From: CAXPZW01 sp049594615
GTDB taxonomy: Bacteria > Bacteroidota > Bacteroidia > Flavobacteriales_D > Sanyastnellaceae
DNA: 35,726 nt
NCBI GenBank assembly: GCA_049594615.1
Contig: JBMYJR010000029.1
Span: forward strand, 1-35,726
Direction: 5' to 3'
Shown: positions 15,791-23,929 of the stretch, in pieces
Position numbering within the stretch: the first letter of the stretch is position 1
Layout: each line of letters begins with the position of its first letter
The notes under the pieces: generated by a model
Database searches by the model: none
The model's input: only the letters and a program-made list of their open reading frames with translations
Told to the model about the DNA's origin: nothing
Translations under genes and position numbers: made by a program

Positions 15791-17299
15791 ATGTCTGAAA
15801 ACGTTGGAAAAGTTTCCCAGGTAATCGGCCCGGTAGTCGACGTTACTTTTGGCGAAGGCGTTAAACTGCCAAACATCCTTGACGCACTCGTAGTAGAGCG
15901 TGAAGGCGAAGACCTGATCTTGGAATGTCAACAGCACATCGGTGAGGACTCCGTGCGTACGATCGCAATGGACTCTACCGAAGGTCTCAAGCGCGGCGTG
16001 GCCGTGAAGTCGACCGGTCAAGCGATCACCATGCCCATCGGTGAAAAAATCAAAGGACGTCTGTTCAACGTGGTTGGACAAGCCATCGACGGCATTGGCG
16101 ACGTTGACAAAACGGGCGGTTACGGCATCCACCGTGAAGCACCAAAATTCGAGGACCTCTCGACCTCTACCGAAGTACTGTTCACAGGTATTAAGGTGAT
16201 TGACCTCATCGAGCCCTACGTGAAAGGGGGTAAGATTGGTCTGTTCGGTGGTGCTGGTGTAGGCAAGACCGTACTCATCATGGAGCTGATCAACAACATT
16301 GCGAAAGGCCACGCAGGTCTTTCAGTATTCGCAGGTGTTGGTGAGCGTACCCGTGAAGGAAACGACCTCCTTCGAGAGATGATCGAATCTGGCGTGATCA
16401 AATACGGCAAGGAATTCGAAGAGTCGATGGAATCCGGCGGTTGGGATCTCTCTAAAGTGGACCAAAAAGAATTGGCCGAGTCACAAGCGACCCTCGTTTT
16501 CGGTCAGATGAACGAGCCTCCCGGGGCGCGTGCACGTGTAGCCCTGTCAGGGCTGACTGTAGCGGAGTACTTCCGCGACGGCGACGGCGATGGCGGCGGC
16601 CGCGATATCCTGTTCTTCATCGACAACATCTTCCGATTTACCCAGGCAGGCTCTGAGGTATCTGCACTGCTCGGTCGTATGCCTTCAGCAGTAGGTTACC
16701 AGCCGACTCTGGCAACTGAGATGGGTGCGATGCAAGAGCGCATTACCTCGACCAAGCGCGGTTCGATTACTTCGGTTCAGGCGGTTTACGTACCTGCGGA
16801 TGACCTCACTGACCCGGCACCTGCAACTACGTTTGCTCACTTGGATGCGACCACCGTACTCTCACGTAAGATTGCTTCACTCGGTATCTACCCAGCGGTA
16901 GATCCACTCGATTCGACTTCTCGAATCCTGACTCCAGACGTCGTGGGTGACGAGCACTACACCTGTGCGGAGCGCGTCAAAGAAACCCTGCAACGCTACA
17001 AAGAGTTGCAAGACATCATCGCCATCCTCGGTATGGACGAGCTCAGCGAGGAAGACAAAATGACTGTATACCGCGCACGCCGTATCGAGCGCTTCCTGTC
17101 ACAGCCTTTCCACGTGGCAGAGCAGTTTACCGGTATCCCAGGTGTACTCGTATCGATCGAGGACACCATCAAAGGCTTCAACATGATCCTCAACGGCGAA
17201 CTGGACCAGTATCCAGAGGCTGCCTTCAACCTGCAAGGCAACATCGACGATGTGATCGAAGCTGGTGAGAAAATGCTGGCGGAAGCCAAAGCGAGCTAA
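15791..17299 (+). CDS. atpD: ATP synthase F1 subunit beta
   Basis: AtpD is the catalytic beta subunit of F1-ATPase (502 residues). The Walker A loop GGAGVGKTVL is near residues 152-161, the catalytic Glu region VGERTREGNDL near residue 182, Walker B ILFFIDNIFRFTQAG near residue 275, and the DELSEED motif near residue 416. Just ahead of Walker B it has an extended Asp/Gly-rich insertion (FRDGDGDGGGRD) where most homologues have a shorter FRD-x-x-G-x-D turn. The gene has its own strong promoter and is followed after 12 bases by atpC; separation of atpDC from the other F1Fo genes is common in Bacteroidota. Confidence 0.98.
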   Translation: MSENVGKVSQVIGPVVDVTFGEGVKLPNILDALVVEREGEDLILECQQHIGEDSVRTIAMDSTEGLKRGVAVKSTGQAITMPIGEKIKGRLFNVVGQAIDGIGDVDKTGGYGIHREAPKFEDLSTSTEVLFTGIKVIDLIEPYVKGGKIGLFGGAGVGKTVLIMELINNIAKGHAGLSVFAGVGERTREGNDLLREMIESGVIKYGKEFEESMESGGWDLSKVDQKELAESQATLVFGQMNEPPGARARVALSGLTVAEYFRDGDGDGGGRDILFFIDNIFRFTQAGSEVSALLGRMPSAVGYQPTLATEMGAMQERITSTKRGSITSVQAVYVPADDLTDPAPATTFAHLDATTVLSRKIASLGIYPAVDPLDSTSRILTPDVVGDEHYTCAERVKETLQRYKELQDIIAILGMDELSEEDKMTVYRARRIERFLSQPFHVAEQFTGIPGVLVSIEDTIKGFNMILNGELDQYPEAAFNLQGNIDDVIEAGEKMLAEAKAS

Positions 17300-17311
17300 T
17301 TCCACTGCACC

Positions 17312-17548
17312 ATGCATGTAGAAGTCATCACTCCAGAAAAACAAGTGTTTGCAGGCGAAGCCAAGGTGGTATCACTGCCGGGTTCGGACGGCAGCTTGGG
17401 CATTCTGGACAACCACGCACCCTTGATCACCACCCTCCGCGAGGGTACAGTGAAGGTCACCGAAGCCGGTGGTCAGGTGCATGAGCTCGCCGTGAAGGGC
17501 GGCACCGTTGAAGTCCTCAACAACAAGGTGACCATCCTGGCAGAATAA
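17312..17548 (+). CDS. atpC: ATP synthase F1 subunit epsilon, short form
   Basis: This 78-residue protein (MHVEVITPEKQVFAGEAKVV ... KGGTVEVLNNKVTILAE) covers only the N-terminal beta-sandwich domain of subunit epsilon, which contacts gamma and the c-ring. The C-terminal two-helix regulatory arm of the ~130-residue E. coli type is absent. Short epsilons are usual in Bacteroidota. It is encoded 12 bases after atpD and followed by a terminator. Confidence 0.95.
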   Translation: MHVEVITPEKQVFAGEAKVVSLPGSDGSLGILDNHAPLITTLREGTVKVTEAGGQVHELAVKGGTVEVLNNKVTILAE

Positions 17549-17572
17549 GCCTTTTCCAAATCTCCATAAGCG

Positions 17573-17613
17573 CAACGCCACCTTCCCTTCGGATCGGTGG
17601 CGTTGTTGTTTTA
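17573..17613 (+). terminator. Rho-independent terminator after atpC
   Basis: A perfect 10-bp stem (CAACGCCACC / GGTGGCGTTG, 17573-17582 and 17596-17605) with a 13-base loop is followed by TTGTTTT. It begins 25 bases past the atpC stop. The convergent membrane-protein gene ends at 17622, so the hairpin separates the two units. Confidence 0.88.
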
Positions 17614-17621
17614 CCCGAGGC

Positions 17622-19001
17622 TCATCGAAGAAATTTCAGGCGGCGGCGCGTCTTGTTCACGCGCATGTGCCCCACCAGCACCATGACTGTGGCCATATAA
17701 AGGGGGATCAAGGGGATTTTGAACCGCACGAGCGCCCCAAAGTTGGAGGTGGTCACCCCGATCATAAACGCAAACATCAGTGCAAACACAAGGCTGTAAA
17801 GCAGTACAGGATAGTCGGCAACCAACCGAACCAACCTGCGCCTGCGCACCGATATCAGACCGAGCACGGTGGTGGCCAGGATAAAGAAGTTCTCAAGCCC
17901 CGCGATGATCATCAACGGCTCGGTGCTTTCGCCCAGCATGGGTCGGTAGAGGCCCGCTACGGTGGCTGCTGGGGCTTTGTTGACCAGATCACCAAATGTG
18001 CCGTCCAAGGTGCCGATGTCAAAGCTGTTGCCCTCGTAGTAGTCCTGTTTGAGGTCGTACTGGGTCACCACAGCGGTTTGCAGGGCGTTTTGGAGGGAAA
18101 ACTTGCCTAACCGATCACCCATGGCCACAAGCAGCAGGTAACTGCCTCCCAAGATAAAGGCGTACATCACCGGTACAATGATGTAGCGGAAAAAGCGGTT
18201 GCGGATCTGCTTGATGCGGTCGTAGAACACCCACACGCCGGTACACGGCAATAGCAAGAGCAGGATGTAAGGTTTGATCAGCAGGATCAGGTACCCGCTG
18301 CCCAGCAGCATGACCGCAGGCCATAGCCATTTTTTCCGCCGGGTGATCAGGTTGTTGGTGGCCACTATGAAATAGCACGTGGCTGCCAGGGTAAAGGAGT
18401 CTTTGAGGATGCCGCTACCCCAGAACACCACGCTGGGCATGAACAACACCGCAATGGCCAGTTTCCGCTCAAACAGGGGGAAGTACCGCACGAACATCAA
18501 ATACAGGCGCCACAGCCCACCGTAGGTAAATACCGAAATGAGCACGGTGGTCAGGAAGTAGCTCTTGAAGCCCAGCAGCATGAAGGGGGTCAGCAGTTTG
18601 TAGACGATCCGCGCGTTGTCGTTGCGCAGGATGTAGAGCATGGGTGTGCCTGTTTCGTTGTTGAACAAGCTTTTGATCTCCAGGGTCCCCCCACCGAAAT
18701 AGGTGGTGAAGAAATCCCCCAAGTTGTACGTGAACATGTTGGCCTGCGCCAACGCACATTCAAAGTAACTGGTGGTGTCGCCGCCGCGGTAGTAGAAAAT
18801 GTAGATGGCTCCAAAAGTCACCCCCCCCAAAACCTTGGTCCACAGCCCCCACAAGAAGAAGCGGTAGGCCGGTACTTTGGGTAGGTGGCGCCGCTTGATC
18901 CTGCTGGACACCACCAGGATGATGCCCAAGTAGAGCGCCAGCACAGGGTATTCCCACAGTTCGATAGGCACCTTGCCGAAGAGGAAAGTATTGATGTACA
19001 T
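17622..19001 (-). CDS. Polytopic inner-membrane protein of unknown function (glycan polymerase/glycosyltransferase-like topology)
   Basis: This gene is not assigned to a named family. From the ATG at 19001 it has 459 residues with roughly ten hydrophobic segments, such as YPVLALYLGIILVV, VLGGVTFGAIYIFYY, LLTPFMLLGFKSYFLTTVLI, LLLLPCTGVWVFYD, NFFILATTVLGLI and LYSLVFALMFAFMIGV. It ends in a Lys/Arg-rich tail (KTRRRLKFLR). A loop after the fifth helix reads PSVVFWGSGILKDS, a pattern I associate loosely with Bacteroidota membrane proteins of the polysaccharide-polymerase or mannosyltransferase kind. A long soluble loop (residues ~300-350) precedes the last helices. The start is uncertain: a TTG at 19082 would add 27 residues and overlap dinB by 62 bases, while the ATG lies 19 bases after the dinB stop. 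It may be co-transcribed with dinB. Confidence 0.6.
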   Translation of the reverse strand: MYINTFLFGKVPIELWEYPVLALYLGIILVVSSRIKRRHLPKVPAYRFFLWGLWTKVLGGVTFGAIYIFYYRGGDTTSYFECALAQANMFTYNLGDFFTTYFGGGTLEIKSLFNNETGTPMLYILRNDNARIVYKLLTPFMLLGFKSYFLTTVLISVFTYGGLWRLYLMFVRYFPLFERKLAIAVLFMPSVVFWGSGILKDSFTLAATCYFIVATNNLITRRKKWLWPAVMLLGSGYLILLIKPYILLLLLPCTGVWVFYDRIKQIRNRFFRYIIVPVMYAFILGGSYLLLVAMGDRLGKFSLQNALQTAVVTQYDLKQDYYEGNSFDIGTLDGTFGDLVNKAPAATVAGLYRPMLGESTEPLMIIAGLENFFILATTVLGLISVRRRRLVRLVADYPVLLYSLVFALMFAFMIGVTTSNFGALVRFKIPLIPLYMATVMVLVGHMRVNKTRRRLKFLR

Positions 19002-19020
19002 CGCCCCAAAGATAACCGCC

Positions 19021-20235
19021 TCACTGACGCCGATTGGCCAGCAAGGGGGGCGGCTCTCCGTTGAAGGGGTTGGTGCGGCCAATGGTGCGCGCGCCGATGC
19101 CCGCTGCAGAGATCACCGCACGGTCGCCAAAGCGGTTGCGCATGCGGTCCATGGCCTGGTAGAGGTTCATGCGCTCCTCGGAATCCTCAAAGAGGTTGAT
19201 TTGGTACCCACCGCCCACCAAGTGGCTGAAGCGTACACCCACCAAACGCACCAGCAACCGGCGGTTGTATAGCTTGTTGAACAGCTCCAGCACCAGTGGT
19301 ACCAGCAAGTGATCTGCAGAGGTGTAGGGCACCCGGCGCTGCAAGGTGTAGGTGTTGAAATCCGAGTAGCGGATTTTGAGCGTGACACAGGCCGAGAGCT
19401 TCTCCCCCCGGCGGAGTTGGTAGGCGAGATTCTCGGTCATGGCAATGAGGATGCCGCGGAGCTTGTGCACATCAATGGTGTCCTTGTCAAAGGTGCGTTC
19501 GGTGGAGATGGACTTGCGCTCGTTGTATTGCACCACAGGGCTGTTGTCAATACCGTTGCACTTTTTCCAGATGCCTACACCGGGCTGGCCGAGTACCTGT
19601 TCCATCATGTCTACGGGCATGTCCTGCACGGTACGGATTTGGCGGATGCCCAGGTTGCGCAGGGTTTGGTAGGTCTTGTCCCCCACCATGGGGACTTTGC
19701 GGATGGAGAGCGGTGCCAAAAACGGACGTTCGGTGCCTTTGTCGATGCGGAGCTCATTGTTGGGCTTGGCCTCACCAGTGGCCACCTTGGACACGGTTTT
19801 GTTTTGCGAGAGGCCAAAACTGATAGGCAAGCCCGTTTCATGAATGATGCGCTGACGCAACTCGCTGGCAAACTTCATGCAGCCGAAAAAGCGGTCCATA
19901 CCACTGAGGTCGCAGTAGAATTCGTCCACCGAAGTCTTTTCGTACACAGGAACATGCTCGGCTACGATGTCGGTGACCATGGAGGAGTACTTCATGTAGG
20001 TGCCCGAATTGCCGCGGATGGTAATGGCCTCAGGACACAGCTCTTTGGCCATGCGCATGGGCATGGCCGAGTGGATGCCGAACTGGCGCGCCTCGTAACT
20101 GCATGCGGCCACCACTCCCCGATCACTGGTGCCGCCAATGAGTACGGGTTTGTTGTTGAGGCGGCTGTCGAGCAGGCGCTCTACGGACACGAAAAAGGTG
20201 TCCAGGTCCATGTGCATGATGGATCGGTCGTGCAT
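19021..20235 (-). CDS. dinB: Y-family DNA polymerase (DNA polymerase IV type)
   Basis: This is an error-prone translesion polymerase. From the ATG at 20235 the product has 404 residues. The catalytic carboxylates appear in MHMDLDTFFVSVE (Asp10) and TSVDEFYCDLSG (Asp104, Glu105). The palm/fingers segment is VVAACSYEARQFGIHSAMPM, the helix-hairpin-helix thumb follows (VPMVGDKTYQTLRNLGI near residue 182), and the little-finger domain is at ~240-345. QINLF at 345-349 is a good beta-clamp binding motif and is followed by a short extension. The open frame extends upstream to 20454, but that part runs through a dispersed repeat and has no family similarity. A perfect palindrome (20280-20296) 45 bases upstream suggests repressor control, perhaps by the LexA-like protein at 28210. 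Confidence 0.92.
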   Translation of the reverse strand: MHDRSIMHMDLDTFFVSVERLLDSRLNNKPVLIGGTSDRGVVAACSYEARQFGIHSAMPMRMAKELCPEAITIRGNSGTYMKYSSMVTDIVAEHVPVYEKTSVDEFYCDLSGMDRFFGCMKFASELRQRIIHETGLPISFGLSQNKTVSKVATGEAKPNNELRIDKGTERPFLAPLSIRKVPMVGDKTYQTLRNLGIRQIRTVQDMPVDMMEQVLGQPGVGIWKKCNGIDNSPVVQYNERKSISTERTFDKDTIDVHKLRGILIAMTENLAYQLRRGEKLSACVTLKIRYSDFNTYTLQRRVPYTSADHLLVPLVLELFNKLYNRRLLVRLVGVRFSHLVGGGYQINLFEDSEERMNLYQAMDRMRNRFGDRAVISAAGIGARTIGRTNPFNGEPPPLLANRRQ

Positions 20236-20279
20236 TTGCTTAGGTAATGACCTGCGGCTGGAAACCAACACGGAGGGCT

Positions 20280-20296
20280 TGCTAATATATTTAGCA
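20280..20296 (-). promoter_or_regulatory. Palindromic operator candidate upstream of dinB
   Basis: TGCTAATATATTTAGCA is a perfect inverted repeat with 6-base arms and a 5-base centre. On the dinB strand it reads TGCTAA-ATATA-TTAGCA and contains a -7-like element (TATATTAG, one mismatch to TAnnTTTG). It ends 45 bases before the dinB ATG. The same CTAA-N5-TTAGCA pattern occurs at 28194-28210 in the promoter of the XRE-S24 regulator. Confidence 0.6.
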
Positions 20297-20361
20297 TTTT
20301 CTGAATGCGGGGCATGGGGAGTCCGAAATCTATCCACAAGTGGGGTTGGCAGCGCCGGGTC

Positions 20362-20517
20362 CCCCCCGCGGGCCTCGGCCCCTCGCCCCCGCCACCACTC
20401 ACCTGCCGAACGTAAAACGCTCAACACGAGCAAGGTCCGGGCACCCACCCACATTTCCTACCAGAGGTGCGATCTACTTTGTGGATGGTGGATATGACTT
20501 TGTGAACGCCCTTGACA
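20362..20517. repeat. Dispersed intergenic repeat, copy A
   Basis: About 156 bases align with 29713-29870 at roughly 85% identity (hand alignment). The left part is best conserved: a 32-base identical GC-rich block beginning CCCCCCGCGGGCC, a 13-base block CCACTCACCTGCC, and a 25-base block ending CAAGGTCCG; the right part is looser and ends in CCTTGACA. The block contains a GGGCC-TC-GGCCC inverted repeat. The copy lies between the 3' terminator of the minus-strand lipoprotein gene and the 5' region of minus-strand dinB. No transposase or coding potential was recognised. Confidence 0.85.
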
Positions 20518-20533
20518 CGCCACCAACAGGCAC

Positions 20534-20558
20534 AAAAAAAGCCGCCCATGGGCAGCTT
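20534..20558 (-). terminator. Rho-independent terminator after the Asp-rich lipoprotein gene
   Basis: On the minus strand AAGCTGCCCATGGGCGGC forms a GC-rich hairpin with one mismatch, followed by seven T. It lies 26 bases past the stop of the lipoprotein gene at 20584. Confidence 0.75.
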
Positions 20559-20583
20559 GCATTGCGTGTTTGGAAGGACAAGA

Positions 20584-20868
20584 TCAGTGCGTGGCGCGGC
20601 GCTCTCCGCCTTCGTCGTCCTCGTCGTCTCCGTCTCCGTCGTTGATGCCGTCATCGCCATCGTCGTCGTGGTCGTCGGTTACGACGTCGCCTCCGGTACA
20701 GCCGTCGTCGGCTTCATCGTCGGTGTCTTCTGCTCCGTCGCCGCAGATGCGGTCGTCGGCTTCTATGAGCGCTTGGAAGTCATCCATTGGGACGATTTCC
20801 TTGCGACACGAGGCAAACGCTGCGCACAGCGCAAGCATCAGAACCATGTATTTGAGTGACAGCTTCAT
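20584..20868 (-). CDS. Small Asp/Gly-rich lipoprotein of unknown function
   Basis: From the ATG at 20868 the product has 94 residues. It begins with a lipoprotein signal peptide (MKLSLKYMVLMLALCAAFAS) with Cys21 as the lipidation site (FASC). The mature part starts RKEIVPMDDFQALI, and its C-terminal half is dominated by Asp, Gly and Glu (stretches such as DDHDDDGDDGINDGDGDD), resembling loose calcium-binding D-x-D-G repeats; it has one Cys pair (ICGDGAE, DDGCTGG). No family is recognised. It has its own exact -7 element and a terminator, so it forms a monocistronic unit downstream of the sensor kinase gene. The synonymous GAC/GAT repeats could make the length variable between strains. Confidence 0.7.
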   Translation of the reverse strand: MKLSLKYMVLMLALCAAFASCRKEIVPMDDFQALIEADDRICGDGAEDTDDEADDGCTGGDVVTDDHDDDGDDGINDGDGDDEDDEGGERRATH

Positions 20869-20894
20869 CAGTGTGTATACGACACCTGTTCTAA

Positions 20895-20902
20895 CAAATA
20901 TA
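20895..20902 (-). promoter_or_regulatory. Bacteroidota -7 promoter element of the Asp-rich lipoprotein gene
   Basis: The minus strand reads TATATTTG, an exact TAnnTTTG match, 26 bases ahead of the ATG at 20868. A TTG occurs 14 bases upstream, closer than the usual 19-20, so the -33 element is uncertain. Confidence 0.5.
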
Positions 20903-20926
20903 ACGCATCCTACCTGCAATTCCTTG

Positions 20927-23900
20927 CTAGTTCACCGAAATACCCCTGATGCGCAGGGGTAAAATGATCTTCACTTCGGTGCCGAGTGTTGTGTTATCTG
21001 CGTCCTTAACTTCATACGGACCAATGAGTTGAAGGTTCTCTTGGGTCATTTGCCGCATCACTTCGAGGCGGTTAGAGGTGATATTCATGCCCTGAGAAAT
21101 GTGGGATTCCGCGCCGGATTTGCGGGCCAAACTGGTGTCAATCCCAATGCCATCGTCGCGAATGATGACCGCAATGCCCCCTTGTTCCCGCGAGACATTC
21201 ACCTCCACGAGCCCGGGTTGCTCCATGGGAAGGATGCCGTGCCAGATGCTGTTTTCCAAAAACGGCTGCAGTAACATGGCCGGCACTTGCACCTCATCAG
21301 CATCTACGCTCGGGTCCACATGGATGGCGTACTCAAACTTGTCGTGGAAACGCATGTGTTCGAGTTGAAGGTACAGCTCCAAGCGCTCGATTTCATCACG
21401 CAACGAAGTAAGGTTGTCGGCCGAGGAGTCGAGGTTCTTGCGAATCAATCGCGCAAACGCAGAGAGGTATTTGTTGGCCGCGATACGGTCTTTGCGGTTG
21501 ATGTAGTATTGGATGGAGTTGAGCGCGTTGAACACAAAGTGGCGGTTCATGCTCGAGTTGAGGTTTTGCTGCTCAAGGGCCAGCATGCGCGAACGCAACT
21601 CAAACTTCTCTTTCTCCAACTTGGCGGTGACCATGCGGCGGCGGCGGTCGAAAATGAACCAGATCAACGCTACTGCTGCCAGTGCCTCCAGCAGGTAGAA
21701 CCACCAGGTCATCCAAAACGGCGGGCGGATGGCAAAACCAAAGGTGTGCACCTCGCTCCAGGGCCCAGCTCCCACCCGGGCACGCACTTGAAAATCAAAA
21801 TTGCGGTAAGGCAAGTTGCTGTAAGTCGCAAACTCCGCGGTGGTTACGGGACGCCAGGTGTCGTCAAAACCGTTGAGGCGGTATTGGTACGAAAGGGCCT
21901 CGGGGTAACGCATCCCAAACCCGCGGTACTGAAAGGTGAAGTGGTTGTCCTTGTGGCCCACCACCAAGCCTTTAGGCAAGGCGGAAGCTGGATCCAGCTC
22001 TACGCCACGGGCGGTCCAATCGGTGGGCAGCAGGTTGAGGCGTACTTCGTTGAGTGCGAGTTTGGGCACCTGTGCTTTGGCGCGCCCTGCGAGTGAAGGA
22101 TCCAGCCGGTTGACGCCTTCGGTGGTGCCCACCCAAAGGCGGTTGTTGTCGTCGATCCACCAAGCATTCTGGTTGGTTTCGCGCGAGCCGAGGCCGTCGC
22201 GCGTGCCGAGCCGGGTGAACGGGGTACCGGGACCCAATCCTTCGAGGGGTGCATGAAACACCCCGTTGTTGGTACCCACCCAGAGTTCGTCTTCCCATTC
22301 CACGGCAAAGTTGGTGTGCTCGTCTACCCCAGCGGAAGCGATGGATTGAATGGCACTACCGTCCAACACAGCCAAGCCTGCGCGCGAAGCAATCCACACC
22401 CGGCCGTCTGCGCTGGGCATCGCCGCAATGCAGGAAATATCGGGCAGGCCGTCGGCTTCGGTCCAGTGACGCACGGCGCCTGAAGACACCTGAAAGATGC
22501 CCAAACTGCCGGCACACCATACGTTCCCTTCAGCGTCTTCGCGTATGCTGCGGATCTTCTTCCATTCCCACGAATCCTCGTAGGGGAAGGCAGTCACTTG
22601 TTCGTCCAGTCCCACCCAGTTGATGCCCCGGTAAGAACCCACCCAAATGCGGCCTTCGGCGTCTTCATAGAGCGAAAGGATCACCCGGCTGTGCAGCCCG
22701 TCGTCCTTGGTCCAGGAACGCCACGTGCCTTCGTCAAACCGCCACAGTCCGTTGCTGGTACCAAACCACATGGCGCCGCGCGAGTCCTTCAAACTGCACC
22801 ACACGCGGTTGTTGCCGCCGGGTACAGTGAAAACCTCACCGGTGGGCTTGTCGTCGCGGAATTCAACGGCACCCGCGTCGTAGGTGCTCACCCAGACATT
22901 GCCCCCGGCGTCTTGGGAGATGTTCATGACCAAGTCGCTGGGCAAGCCCTCTTCGGTGGTGAGGGTGGTGAGTTCGGCGCCTGCAAACAGCAGCAGGCCC
23001 TTGCCCTGAGTGCCCAGCCAAATGTTGCCTTCGTAGTCCTGTACCGTGCAGGTGATTTGCTCGGTGGGCAAGCCGTTTTCGGCAGCGAGGTTCAGGAAAT
23101 CGCCCGATGTCAGGGTTTGATTTTGAGATTGGATGTGAGAAACTCCATAGCGTGAGGCCACCCAGAGTGTCCCGTCACTCGCCTCGCACACCTGGCTCGC
23201 GTCGTCGCTTACGAAATACTGATCTGAACCAAAACGTTGGACGCCGTTTTCATCCAGTCGAATGACGCCTTCGCCTCGGGTGGCCACCCATATCGCGCCA
23301 TTGCTGTGCACGTGTAGGTTCAAAATGGCGGTGTTTTCGTTTACGCGGTGCAGCACCTCCCATGCACTGGTTTGCCCGCCTGCTTGACTGCGGACATACA
23401 CGGTCTGCTTGGTGGCGACTACGTCTTGACTTGGAGTGCGCACCAGTCCACGGCATTCCCACACTTCGCTCTGTTCGCCGTTCAGGGCCAAACGGCTCCA
23501 CTCGCCTTGGTGAAGCATCCAAATGCCATCAGCGACTGTACCGGCCCAGAGATTGCCGTCCAAGCCTTTGCCTACGTGTCGCACCTCCGCATCGCGGGTA
23601 TCCACTTGCAAGGGATGGATGACAAAAGACTGGCCTTCGCGCACCGCAATGCCGCCCGAAAAGCCGGCGTACAAGGTGCCATCTTCGGCGGTCCAGAGCA
23701 CGTTGATCTGCTCCTTGCCCAATTCGGCCACCGGATGGAACTCTTGGCCGTCAAACCGCGACAAGCCTTGGTTGGTGCCCACCCAAAGCCACCCGTCATG
23801 GGTAGACGCTAAGCAGCGCACCTGGGATTGAGGCAGGCCATCCTCTGGACCGTATGGGATGAAGGCATAACGCTGGGCCGCAAGCGGAGCGGCCACTAGC

Positions 23901-23929
23901 ACGAGTAGAACAAGCAGGAAATGTCTCAC
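20927..23929 (-). CDS. Membrane sensor histidine kinase with periplasmic two-component propeller (LytS-type kinase core)
   Basis: The product has 1000 residues from a GTG at 23929 that overlaps the response-regulator stop (GTGA). A signal peptide (MRHFLLVLLVLVAAPLAAQ) leads into ~600 residues of two-component-regulator propeller repeats with units such as GWLWVGTNQGLSRFDG, NIWLGTQGKGLLLF and GRVWIASRAGLAVLDG. A Y_Y_Y domain (YQYRLNGFDDTWRPV, ~665-735), one transmembrane helix (~738-760), a short coiled coil, and a His_kinase/HATPase core of the LytS/YehU class follow. The phospho-acceptor is His797 in MNRHFVFNALNS; most homologues have Pro where Arg796 sits. ATP-binding motifs are ENSIWHG and IRDDGIGID. 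With the adjacent LytTR regulator it probably senses an extracytoplasmic ligand; the ligand is unknown. Confidence 0.93.
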   Translation of the reverse strand: MRHFLLVLLVLVAAPLAAQRYAFIPYGPEDGLPQSQVRCLASTHDGWLWVGTNQGLSRFDGQEFHPVAELGKEQINVLWTAEDGTLYAGFSGGIAVREGQSFVIHPLQVDTRDAEVRHVGKGLDGNLWAGTVADGIWMLHQGEWSRLALNGEQSEVWECRGLVRTPSQDVVATKQTVYVRSQAGGQTSAWEVLHRVNENTAILNLHVHSNGAIWVATRGEGVIRLDENGVQRFGSDQYFVSDDASQVCEASDGTLWVASRYGVSHIQSQNQTLTSGDFLNLAAENGLPTEQITCTVQDYEGNIWLGTQGKGLLLFAGAELTTLTTEEGLPSDLVMNISQDAGGNVWVSTYDAGAVEFRDDKPTGEVFTVPGGNNRVWCSLKDSRGAMWFGTSNGLWRFDEGTWRSWTKDDGLHSRVILSLYEDAEGRIWVGSYRGINWVGLDEQVTAFPYEDSWEWKKIRSIREDAEGNVWCAGSLGIFQVSSGAVRHWTEADGLPDISCIAAMPSADGRVWIASRAGLAVLDGSAIQSIASAGVDEHTNFAVEWEDELWVGTNNGVFHAPLEGLGPGTPFTRLGTRDGLGSRETNQNAWWIDDNNRLWVGTTEGVNRLDPSLAGRAKAQVPKLALNEVRLNLLPTDWTARGVELDPASALPKGLVVGHKDNHFTFQYRGFGMRYPEALSYQYRLNGFDDTWRPVTTAEFATYSNLPYRNFDFQVRARVGAGPWSEVHTFGFAIRPPFWMTWWFYLLEALAAVALIWFIFDRRRRMVTAKLEKEKFELRSRMLALEQQNLNSSMNRHFVFNALNSIQYYINRKDRIAANKYLSAFARLIRKNLDSSADNLTSLRDEIERLELYLQLEHMRFHDKFEYAIHVDPSVDADEVQVPAMLLQPFLENSIWHGILPMEQPGLVEVNVSREQGGIAVIIRDDGIGIDTSLARKSGAESHISQGMNITSNRLEVMRQMTQENLQLIGPYEVKDADNTTLGTEVKIILPLRIRGISVN

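Noticed and set aside
15774..15793. TTAGCATG just before atpD as a third copy of the palindrome
   Set aside because: The left arm matches only partly (TTCTCA versus TGCTAA), so it is not a convincing site; it is kept as a caution against over-reading the TTAGCA half.
20236..20454. 73-residue N-terminal extension of DinB
   Set aside because: It is Gly/Arg/Pro-rich sequence translated from the dispersed repeat and operator region; polymerase IV starts at the HMDLD motif.
20340..20645. Plus-strand frame through repeat copy A
   Set aside because: Low-complexity Arg/Pro translation of a repeat, not matched by the frame in copy B.
20512..20859. Val-rich plus-strand frame that looks like membrane helices
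   Set aside because: It is the complement of the Asp/Gly repeats of the minus-strand lipoprotein, which has a proper lipobox, promoter and terminator.
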